Below, one piece after another: positions 30,947 through 38,265 of a DNA stretch of 47,879 bases. The notes below the pieces were generated by a model that did no database searches, had not been told where the DNA came from, and worked only from the letters and a program-made list of their open reading frames with translations. The position numbers and the translations under genes are program-made. How positions within the stretch are numbered: the stretch's first letter is position 1; the number at the start of each line of letters is the position of its first letter. The stretch is from Clostridia bacterium (GTDB lineage Bacteria; Bacillota; Clostridia; Oscillospirales; CAG-272): positions 1-47,879 of the forward strand of contig JAGCLY010000047.1 in assembly GCA_017646745.1 (NCBI GenBank). The letters run 5' to 3'.

Positions 30947-32398
30947 ATGAATTATCGAATGATAAAATACACCTTGGGCTGGCTTCTGATGTTCGAGGCG
31001 GCATTCTTCCTTATCCCCATGATAACCGCCGTATGCTACGGCGAGTGGATGACGCTGCTTGCCTTTGCCATAACAGGCATTATCTGCCTCGGTATCGGTT
31101 GGCTCTGCGTAAGGAAAAAGCCCGAGGACACTACGATATACGCCCGTGAGGGATTTGTTATCGTATCTCTGTGCTGGATAATACTTTCGGTATTTGGCGC
31201 ACTGCCCTTTATTTTCAGCGGCTCTACCACCAGCTTTATAGACGCCCTGTTTGAGACAACAGCAGGCTTTACCACCACCGGCTCAAGTATTTTCACCGAG
31301 GTAGAATCTCTGCCCAAGGCAATACTGATGTGGCGTAGCTTTACCCACTGGATAGGTGGTATGGGAGTGCTGGTATTCATCATGGCATTTCTCCCCCTTG
31401 GCGGCGGCCAGAACATGCATATCATGCGTGCCGAATCTCCCGGCCCCGAGGTGTCCAAGCTTGTGCCAAGAGTAAAGCACACCGCAGTAATACTCTACTC
31501 TATTTACCTCTCCCTGACGGTGATAATGTTAATCGTTTTGCTTGTATCCGGTATGAGCCTGTTTGATGCGATAAACACCGCATTTGCCACCGCAGGAACC
31601 GGTGGCTTTGGCTTCAGGAACGACAGCTTTGCCTCCTTCTCTGCCCTTCAGCAGGTTATAGTTACAGTGGGCATGCTGGTGTTCTCTATCAACTTCAACT
31701 CCTACTATCTCATACTTAAGCTGAAGTTCCGTGATGCTATTAACTCTGAGGTGCGCGCCTTTGTGCTTATCGTGGCGACGGCAATCGGAATTATAACGCT
31801 TAATATTTATCAGACCTACCTTGCAGAGGGCAAGGCTGTGACCGACGCCCTGAGAGATGCGGCCTTCTCGGTTGCATCGCTTATATCCACGACTGGCTTC
31901 TCTACAGCCGACTTTGACCTCTGGCCCGGGCTTTCCAAGACCATACTGGTGCTGGTAATGTTCATAGGCGCATGTGCAGGCAGTACGGGCGGCGGTATGA
32001 AGGTATCGAGGCTTATTATCGCCTTCAAGGGCTTTGTAAGAGAGATCAACACCCTTATCCACCCAAGACAGGTTAAGCAGATCACCATTGACAAGCGCCC
32101 CGTAGACCGTGAGGTTGTACGCTCGGTAAACGCATATCTGGCATGCTACATTCTTGTGTTCGTAGGTGCGCTGATGCTTATCTCGCTGGATAACAAGGAT
32201 CTGGTAACCAACTTTACAGCAGTCACCGCAACCATTAACAATATAGGCCCCGGCCTTGCAGCTGTCGGTCCTACCGCGAACTTCGCCCACTTCTCGGGCT
32301 TCTCAAAGCTGGTTATGACCTTCACTATGATTGCAGGCCGACTCGAGCTCTTCCCCATGCTTATCCTCTTCAGCCCCAACACATGGAAAAAAGGATAA
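30947..32398 (+). CDS. trkH: Trk potassium uptake channel subunit TrkH
   Basis: This 483-residue integral membrane protein has four pore-loop repeats marked by the selectivity segments TTAGFTTTGSS (~103), ATAGTGGFG (~212), STTGFSTADF (~315) and INNIGPGL (~430). It imports K+ with TrkA. AAGGAG lies 10 nt before the ATG. It is the second gene of the operon. Confidence 0.96.
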   Translation: MNYRMIKYTLGWLLMFEAAFFLIPMITAVCYGEWMTLLAFAITGIICLGIGWLCVRKKPEDTTIYAREGFVIVSLCWIILSVFGALPFIFSGSTTSFIDALFETTAGFTTTGSSIFTEVESLPKAILMWRSFTHWIGGMGVLVFIMAFLPLGGGQNMHIMRAESPGPEVSKLVPRVKHTAVILYSIYLSLTVIMLIVLLVSGMSLFDAINTAFATAGTGGFGFRNDSFASFSALQQVIVTVGMLVFSINFNSYYLILKLKFRDAINSEVRAFVLIVATAIGIITLNIYQTYLAEGKAVTDALRDAAFSVASLISTTGFSTADFDLWPGLSKTILVLVMFIGACAGSTGGGMKVSRLIIAFKGFVREINTLIHPRQVKQITIDKRPVDREVVRSVNAYLACYILVFVGALMLISLDNKDLVTNFTAVTATINNIGPGLAAVGPTANFAHFSGFSKLVMTFTMIAGRLELFPMLILFSPNTWKKG

Positions 32399-32416
32399 GC
32401 CAACAAACCTTTTAAT

Positions 32417-33361
32417 ATGAAAAAACAAATAGCATATACTTTACTTATAACAACTACAATAATCTGGGGACTCGCCTTCGTTTTTCAGAAGGATGCCTCG
32501 GTCATTCCGCCCTTTTCGGTAGGAATGCTGCGCAGTCTTTTTGCGGCGGTGTTCCTCCTGTGTGTAATGCCGATTACCGACAGACTAACAAAGAACGGGA
32601 GGGGCGCATCAAGGCAGAAGCTGTTTTTCCTCGATTTTAACCGTCACGAGCTTATCAGCGGAGCGATGCTCGGCGTAATAATTACAGCGGCTACCGCATT
32701 TCAGCAGTACGGCCTCGGCGGCGGCACTGATGCAGGCAAGGCTGCCTTTATCACCGCACTTTATGTAGTTGCAGTACCAATAATGTCAACTTTACTTGGC
32801 AAAAAACCTAGTTTAACAGTTATAATCAGCATTCCAATAGCCATACTCGGCTTCTTTCTGCTATGCATAAAGCCGGGCGCCACCTTAGAATTATCCGACC
32901 TGCTGGTGCTGGTGTGCGCAATTATATTTGCGGTGCATATAATCGTTGTAGACCGATATTCGCAAAGGTGCGACGGTGTGAGAATGTCATTTATACAGTT
33001 TGTAGTGGCATTCCTGTTAAACGGCATTATTGCCCTTATATTTGAGCCCGGTGTTGAATTAGCGGTTATAGCAGACATACTCCCCTCGGTGCTTTATCTA
33101 GGCCTTTTCTCCAGCGGCATGGGATACACCATGCAGATAATAGGGCAAAGGGACGTGGACCCCACCGTTGCATCCATAATACTGTCTATGGAATCGGTAT
33201 TTGGCGCAATATTTGCCGCAATGGTTCTTAATGAGCGTATGATCGGCCGTGAATATATCGGATGCGCCATCGTTCTCGTCGCAGTTATACTTGCCCAATT
33301 AGATACAGCGAGGATCAGAAAATGGGCTGAAAATCTATCAAGAGGTAAAAAGCATGAGTAA
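32417..33361 (+). CDS. EamA/DMT family permease
   Basis: This 314-residue membrane protein has ten predicted helices arranged as two EamA repeats. The first repeat starts TTTIIWGLAFVFQKDA; the second has SMESVFGAIFAAMVLNERM (~258-276), the typical closing motif. The family exports or imports amino acids, nucleobases and other metabolites; the substrate is unknown. It starts 18 nt after trkH with a poor ribosome binding site, so it may depend on coupling. Its last 8 nt overlap the NUDIX gene. Confidence 0.88.
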   Translation: MKKQIAYTLLITTTIIWGLAFVFQKDASVIPPFSVGMLRSLFAAVFLLCVMPITDRLTKNGRGASRQKLFFLDFNRHELISGAMLGVIITAATAFQQYGLGGGTDAGKAAFITALYVVAVPIMSTLLGKKPSLTVIISIPIAILGFFLLCIKPGATLELSDLLVLVCAIIFAVHIIVVDRYSQRCDGVRMSFIQFVVAFLLNGIIALIFEPGVELAVIADILPSVLYLGLFSSGMGYTMQIIGQRDVDPTVASIILSMESVFGAIFAAMVLNERMIGREYIGCAIVLVAVILAQLDTARIRKWAENLSRGKKHE

Positions 33362-33899
33362 CCTTATAGAAAAGCAGATAAGCCGTGAGGAAATATTCAA
33401 GGGCGTGGCGCTGCACGTGGTGCGTGACAGAATAATTTTGCCCGACGGTAGTGAGAGTGTGCGTGAGATCAGCCTGCACAACGGTGCGGCGGCGGTTATT
33501 CCAATCCTTGACGACGGACGGGTTATAATGGAAAGACAGTTCCGCTATGCCCACGGCAGAGTTATGCTTGAGATACCCGCAGGCAAGCTTGATACCCCCG
33601 ATGAGCCACCGCTTGAAGGAGCGAAGCGAGAGCTGCGTGAGGAAACCGGCGCGGCGGCCGACAGATACACCTATCTTGGAAGCATAGTCCCCTCCCCTGC
33701 GCTTATTAACGAGGTAATACACGTATATATGGCAGAGGGCATCAGCCTGGGTGAAAGCCATCTTGACAGCGGTGAATTTCTCGACGTAGAATACTACACC
33801 CTGGATGAGCTGTACGGTATGGTCATGTCGGGCGAGATAACCGATGCGAAAACCCAAATTGCCATACTTAAAGCAAGAGAAATACTTAAGAACAGATAA
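33354..33899 (+). CDS. NUDIX hydrolase, ADP-ribose pyrophosphatase type
   Basis: This 181-residue protein contains a complete NUDIX box: GKLDTPDEPPLEGAKRELRE then ETG (~76-99). Before it is the IPAG motif, and QFRYAHG upstream is typical of ADPRases. It would hydrolyse ADP-ribose or related nucleoside diphosphates to AMP plus sugar phosphate. AGAGGT lies 8 nt before the ATG, inside the end of the permease gene. It is the last gene of the trk operon. Confidence 0.92.
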   Translation: MSNLIEKQISREEIFKGVALHVVRDRIILPDGSESVREISLHNGAAAVIPILDDGRVIMERQFRYAHGRVMLEIPAGKLDTPDEPPLEGAKRELREETGAAADRYTYLGSIVPSPALINEVIHVYMAEGISLGESHLDSGEFLDVEYYTLDELYGMVMSGEITDAKTQIAILKAREILKNR

Positions 33900-33908
33900 A
33901 AAGAATTA

Positions 33909-33938
33909 GGCGACGGATATTTCCGTCGCCCTTTTTTA
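33909..33938 (+). terminator. Terminator of the trkA-NUDIX operon
   Basis: GGCGACGGA (33909-33917) pairs perfectly with TCCGTCGCC (33922-33930), then T6. It abuts the convergent hydrolase stop. Confidence 0.93.
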
Positions 33939-34862
33939 TATATCGATATAATGAGGTTCAAGATACATAGGCCTTGTTATAATATGGTCGGATGTCATCA
34001 TCTCTTCTGTAAGCGAGATTCGACCGACTGTACGGCAGGAGGCGGTGGTCAGGTAATAGCCCGGCTCGGCCATATCTATAACTGCGGTATATCTGGTGTA
34101 GGCTATCTCACCGTCATCGGTAATAACACAGCCCCGAGGAACCGACAAAGAGGATAAAATATCAAACGCCATATTTACAGCTTCAGACCTATCCTCAGAC
34201 AGAGGCGAGCGCTCCCGAATAAAGGATGCACGAAGAAAGCGTGACGATGAGGAAAAGTCCCCGGGCAGACCGATAGCGCCCATGCCTCTGGAATAAATCC
34301 GAGTGCCCACGCCGGCAGAGGTAGGCGAGGTCGGGGTAAGGTGCGAGATGTCGGCAAGCCGGGTCAGATGATAAGGAAAGGGGGGCGAATTTGTCAGCAC
34401 ACCCACAGGATTGTCGTATAGCTTAAGTCCATCGGCAACCGACTCCACCACCATCGCCTCACGGCCGTCGCACACTATCCAGTGCAGCGGCGCCGCCCCT
34501 TCATCGGCTATAATTTCAACACTCCCAAGCATATCCCTCGCCTCGCTTACGCTGCGGCAGAAGCCGAGAATAAATGATATCAGCCTACCCGATTCCACAG
34601 CTCTGCCCTCTCCTTTGCTACCGTAAGATGCATATCCCGGGAAATTCAGGGCCGCAGAGGCAAGTCCCCACTCATTTACACCGTCAAAATAAAGGGGATG
34701 CCCCTCCCAAACAGCTCCGATGCCCATTATGGCGTAGCGGTTTACCGAATCAAGAAGCCTTACACTCTCCCTGGGAGTTATAATCAGCTCCTCGTCAAAG
34801 GAACGCTCAAAATCAAGCGTTCTACCAAAAAAATCCTTGTTAAATCTTATTGCTGTACACAT
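33936..34862 (-). CDS. Choloylglycine hydrolase family enzyme (bile salt hydrolase / penicillin acylase type)
   Basis: This 308-residue Ntn-hydrolase begins MCTAIRF, so removing Met exposes the nucleophile Cys2. All six residues known from bile salt hydrolases appear: C2, R14 and D17 (GRTLDFE), N63 (DGVNEWGL), N158 (LTNSP) and R208 (SSSSRFLR). The enzyme would hydrolyse amide bonds of conjugated bile acids or of penicillin V or N-acyl-homoserine lactones. Sequence alone does not separate these. No signal peptide is present, so it is cytoplasmic. GGAGG lies 5 nt before the ATG. It is a single gene, divergent from the next. Confidence 0.93.
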   Translation of the reverse strand: MCTAIRFNKDFFGRTLDFERSFDEELIITPRESVRLLDSVNRYAIMGIGAVWEGHPLYFDGVNEWGLASAALNFPGYASYGSKGEGRAVESGRLISFILGFCRSVSEARDMLGSVEIIADEGAAPLHWIVCDGREAMVVESVADGLKLYDNPVGVLTNSPPFPYHLTRLADISHLTPTSPTSAGVGTRIYSRGMGAIGLPGDFSSSSRFLRASFIRERSPLSEDRSEAVNMAFDILSSLSVPRGCVITDDGEIAYTRYTAVIDMAEPGYYLTTASCRTVGRISLTEEMMTSDHIITRPMYLEPHYIDI

Positions 34863-34917
34863 ATTTCCTCCTTTTTAATTTATTCTGTCCCTGGGGCAAA
34901 AAAATATACTTTTCCTC

Positions 34918-34946
34918 TTGCCATTTGCTCTATTTTATGGTAAAAT
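34918..34946 (+). promoter_or_regulatory. Promoter of the 227-residue membrane protein gene
   Basis: TTGCCA (34918-34923), 17 bp, TAAAAT (34941-34946). Confidence 0.8.
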
Positions 34947-34983
34947 TAATGGGAATTACAGCATGAAATAAAACGGAGATAAA

Positions 34984-35667
34984 ATGTTATTTAACAGAAG
35001 AAAAAACAGCCAAGAAAATACAGAGGAAAAGAAGCAAAGCGTCGTTGTGCTCAGCGTAAGCCGAGTGTTCCGTAACCTGTCGGTATCATTTAATATGATG
35101 GTATACGGCATATATCTTATATACCTGCTGTTCTCTATCATGAACGGTGTGGGCATTCAGGCTATAAATATTATTCTCGCAATAATGACGGCGATCTTTA
35201 TGATAGTCTACCTTGTGCTACGCATGTCGAGCAGAAAAAGAGGCAGACAGATCAAGCGACTTAAGAGATATTACAAGAACTTCCGACTGGTGGCAAGAAC
35301 GGTCACCGCTCTGACAGCTATATACGTGCTCGTTACCGCCATACGCTCGGTTTCCCCCTTTGCAATCATTGCGGCCTTCCTAGGTCTTATATTCCTTATC
35401 TTCAAGATAATCGTAGAGGTAATACTTCATATTATCAGAATAAAGATAATGAAGATTAAAAAGCGTGTCACCGACGGCATTTCTAAGATAAGACAGAGAT
35501 TCGAGTTTGCGGATCTTGATAATTCCACCGAGTCCGACGGCGAGTTTAGATTCGGCAGAAGGAAAAGAACCCCCGAGGAAAGGCGCAAAGAGCGCTTTAG
35601 CGGCGAGCCCGACGAAATATTCATACCCGTAGACCAATGTCTGCTTTACGACATTGAGGATTTCTAA
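34984..35667 (+). CDS. Four-helix membrane protein of unknown function
   Basis: This 227-residue protein has a short polar N-terminus (1-25) and two helices at ~38-55 and ~60-80. A basic loop (~82-100, SSRKRGRQIKRLKRYYK) follows, then two more helices at ~105-120 and ~124-150. It ends in a charged cytoplasmic tail with a conserved-looking GEFRFGRRKRTPEERRKERF. I do not recognise a family. ACGGAG lies 5 nt before the ATG. It is monocistronic. Confidence 0.82.
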   Translation: MLFNRRKNSQENTEEKKQSVVVLSVSRVFRNLSVSFNMMVYGIYLIYLLFSIMNGVGIQAINIILAIMTAIFMIVYLVLRMSSRKRGRQIKRLKRYYKNFRLVARTVTALTAIYVLVTAIRSVSPFAIIAAFLGLIFLIFKIIVEVILHIIRIKIMKIKKRVTDGISKIRQRFEFADLDNSTESDGEFRFGRRKRTPEERRKERFSGEPDEIFIPVDQCLLYDIEDF

Positions 35668-35696
35668 AAAAGAAAAGCTACTACTTCATTTAGTCA

Positions 35697-35736
35697 TAAA
35701 AAAAGGCAGAGGCGCCGTTCAGTAAGTGCCTCTGCC
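35697..35736 (-). terminator. Terminator of the DUF1538/P-II operon
   Basis: GGCAGAGGC (35705-35713) pairs perfectly with GCCTCTGCC (35728-35736). On the minus strand it runs into T7. It lies beyond the oppositely oriented terminator, so the two are interleaved. Confidence 0.88.
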
Positions 35737-35770
35737 ATAAATATTATTCTTCGAGAGAAAATCCAAGGTT

Positions 35771-35801
35771 AGAAAACCTGCGGTTTTCTCTTTTTTATTT
35801 T
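35771..35801 (+). terminator. Terminator of the 227-residue membrane protein gene
   Basis: AGAAAACC (35771-35778) and GGTTTTCT (35782-35789) form a perfect hairpin, then CTTTTTTATTTT. Confidence 0.85.
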
Positions 35802-35856
35802 ATTTTTATTCGGTTATACCTAAATGAAGCAACGCTATCGGAGGATTATCCTAAGA

Positions 35857-36606
35857 TTAAAGGTTTTCCTCGCCGTCGACATAGTCCTCGAATCGGCCAA
35901 CGCCTACAAGGTCGTCTACAGGAAGGGAGAAGATGATTGCGCCGCCCTCGGTCTTAAGACCTGCCGCATCACGTACCGCCTCCATAATCTTGGTTTTATA
36001 CTCCAGGGTAGTGAGCAAGAGTATGCTGTCGGTTTCACGGCTGATAGAGGTACCGATGCTCTGCTCCGCCCTGTCATTGCTAATGCTCTTGGTATGGAAA
36101 ACGGTTGCGCCGGTTGCGCCTGCGGCTCTCGCCGCATCGATAGCGATATCGGTATATTTAGTATTTACAACGGCAATTACAAGCTCGTGCATGGTCTGTT
36201 TCTCCTTTTTCTTTGAAATTGGGGCTCGGCGGCCGGTAGGACGGTCGGGCTTATCAACGCCCGAAAGAATGGCATCGTTGATAATATTAGAGATACCCGA
36301 CAGGGGTGTGGTAAATGCAATTCCCCTGCCCACGAGATAGAGCTTAAGGCCGTGACCGATGGCATTGAGGATATTATGCTCGGCGGTGGCGGGAATAAGA
36401 GAGAGGGTCATACGCTTTTCAACCTCGCCGAGGCCAAAGTAGTTCATATATGCCGATCTTGCCGTGCCGTGTCCAACGCCCGAAAAATGCACTGCGGTGG
36501 CACACTCGTTTACTATCTCGGTAAATCTCTGCTCATCCTCTTTGTTAATTATACCGATAAGGAGCTTTACACGGTTATTTTCTTGCGCCGGTTTTCTTGT
36601 TGCCAC
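35857..36606 (-). CDS. Tandem P-II-like signalling protein
   Basis: This 249-residue protein consists of two GlnB/P-II-like ferredoxin folds. The first (~12-120) starts VKLLIGIINKEDEQ; the second (~140-249) starts HELVIAVVNTKYTDIAIDA, has AAGATGATVFHTKS and ends in IIFSLPVDDLVG. P-II proteins bind ATP/ADP and 2-oxoglutarate or other small ligands and often gate transporters. I chose the GTG at 36606, with GGAGG 9 nt upstream inside the end of the DUF1538 gene. An earlier in-frame ATG at 36663 has no ribosome binding site. The 32-nt overlap with the transporter gene suggests tight coupling, like amtB-glnK. Confidence 0.85.
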   Translation of the reverse strand: MATRKPAQENNRVKLLIGIINKEDEQRFTEIVNECATAVHFSGVGHGTARSAYMNYFGLGEVEKRMTLSLIPATAEHNILNAIGHGLKLYLVGRGIAFTTPLSGISNIINDAILSGVDKPDRPTGRRAPISKKKEKQTMHELVIAVVNTKYTDIAIDAARAAGATGATVFHTKSISNDRAEQSIGTSISRETDSILLLTTLEYKTKIMEAVRDAAGLKTEGGAIIFSLPVDDLVGVGRFEDYVDGEENL

Positions 36607-38176
36607 GGTTGTTTCCCTCCTCTTCCATATATTTGGTATAGACGTTGCTTCTGTGCACGTCACGGTCGTATTCGTAATCTATAAAGGTTTCGGATGCAGA
36701 AACAAACTTACGCACACGGCTTTCAGCCTTTACCTTATATGCAAAGCCGGTGAGCTGAATGGTAATAATAGGAGCCATAGCAACGAATGCAACGCAGCCA
36801 AAGGCATCGGTCATAACGTTTCCGCCAATGGCCTCACATGCGCCCATACAGAGGGGCAGAACAAAGGCACTCATCATGGTACCGCTGGCAACTCCACCCG
36901 AGTCGAAGGAAATACCGACGAATATCTTGGGCACGAAGAAGCTGAGGGTAAGGGCGAGAATATATCCGGGAATCAGGAACCAGAGAATGCTTACACCGGT
37001 GAGAATACGCAACGCCGCAAGTCCGAGAGCCGCAGATACACCGAGAGACAGACCGAGGCCGGTTGTCTTGCCCGAAATGGCGCCGGCAGACATGGTTTCA
37101 ACCAGCTTGTTAAGCACGTATACCGAGGGCTCGGCCTTTACGATAAAGTAGCCGAGAAGCATACTTATAGGCACGAGCAGCCAGCCGCCGTTGATGGCCG
37201 CAAGGCTCTTGCCAATAGTAAAACCGGTAGGAACGAAGCCCACGTTTGCGCCGGTGAGGAATATAGCCAGGCCGATGAGAACGTACAGGATACCTATAAC
37301 CATTCTGATGATCTGCGCCTTATTAAAGGCCTTGGTCAACAGCTGGAACAGTACAGCGAAGAGAATAATGGGGGCGAGGGCGACAAACACGTCGATAATA
37401 TGCTCGCCAAAGCCGTGAATAAATCTATCAACACCCTCCTTGGTATTATCAAACACCTCGTTTTCCACGGGGGTGGGGGTAAGATCCTTTACCTTCATAA
37501 CGATGCCGAGCACCAGCACGGCGATAATCGGACCGATAGAGCACAGGCCTGTGATACCGAAGGAGTCGCCACGGTCGTCGCCCTTGGTTTTAGACATAGA
37601 AACACCTGCGCCGATGGACATGATAAAGGGCACGGTCATAGGGCCGGTGGTTACTCCGCCCGAGTCAAATGCCAGGGGAAGGAAGCTCTTATCCACAAGG
37701 AAGCCGAGAACAAAGGCTATGGTATAAAAGGCGATCATTATAGCCGTAAGGCTCCAGTTAAAGACGATACGCATTACTGCGATCATCAGGAATATGCCCA
37801 CGCCCACCGAAACGGTGAGTATAAGCAGCTTATCCTGTCCGCTGCCCTTGCCAAACACCTGCTCGGCAAGAATAACCAGGTCGGGCTCGGATATGGTCAC
37901 GAGAATTCCTATTATAAAGCTGACAAGAGCTATCAGCCATATTTTTTTGCTTCCGCCGACGGTATTACCGATCTTAGAGCCGAGAGGCTGCATAGACATC
38001 TCAGCACCGGCGGTAAACAGGCTCATACCAAACACCAGACATGCTATTCCCACTAAAAATAAGAACATATCTCCGGTTGAGATCGGCACTATTGTTATGC
38101 TTAACCCAAGCACTATCAGGGCTATGGGCAATACCGATTTAAGTGATTCGGCAAGCTTATCCTTAATTAAATTCAA
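36575..38176 (-). CDS. DUF1538 family membrane protein
   Basis: This 533-residue polytopic membrane protein with ~12 helices is built as two inverted-looking halves. Each half carries the hallmark FDSGGVxxGxM segment (~169-180, TTGPMTVPFIMSIGAG; and ~424-435, ASGTMMSAFVLPLCMG) and a TISEPDL or KAEPSVY helix break. It is annotated in databases only as DUF1538; an ion or small-solute transporter is likely. It starts with TTG at 38176, with AGAGGA 8 nt upstream. The P-II gene overlaps its 3' end and probably encodes its regulator. Confidence 0.88.
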   Translation of the reverse strand: MNLIKDKLAESLKSVLPIALIVLGLSITIVPISTGDMFLFLVGIACLVFGMSLFTAGAEMSMQPLGSKIGNTVGGSKKIWLIALVSFIIGILVTISEPDLVILAEQVFGKGSGQDKLLILTVSVGVGIFLMIAVMRIVFNWSLTAIMIAFYTIAFVLGFLVDKSFLPLAFDSGGVTTGPMTVPFIMSIGAGVSMSKTKGDDRGDSFGITGLCSIGPIIAVLVLGIVMKVKDLTPTPVENEVFDNTKEGVDRFIHGFGEHIIDVFVALAPIILFAVLFQLLTKAFNKAQIIRMVIGILYVLIGLAIFLTGANVGFVPTGFTIGKSLAAINGGWLLVPISMLLGYFIVKAEPSVYVLNKLVETMSAGAISGKTTGLGLSLGVSAALGLAALRILTGVSILWFLIPGYILALTLSFFVPKIFVGISFDSGGVASGTMMSAFVLPLCMGACEAIGGNVMTDAFGCVAFVAMAPIITIQLTGFAYKVKAESRVRKFVSASETFIDYEYDRDVHRSNVYTKYMEEEGNNRGNKKTGARK

Positions 38177-38202
38177 TCTTTTTTCCTCTGAATTTTAAAT
38201 AT

Positions 38203-38231
38203 ATTATAACTTGATTTTCGGGCATAAGCAA
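38203..38231 (-). promoter_or_regulatory. Promoter of the DUF1538/P-II operon
   Basis: TTGCTT (38231-38226), 17 bp, TATAAT (38208-38203), minus strand. An inverted repeat GGGCAT-AAGCA-ATGCCC (38220-38236) covers the -35 box. It may be an operator or the weak terminator of the upstream gene. Confidence 0.75.
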
Positions 38232-38265
38232 TGCCCTGAAGGGAATATTTACTAAAAATTAATCC

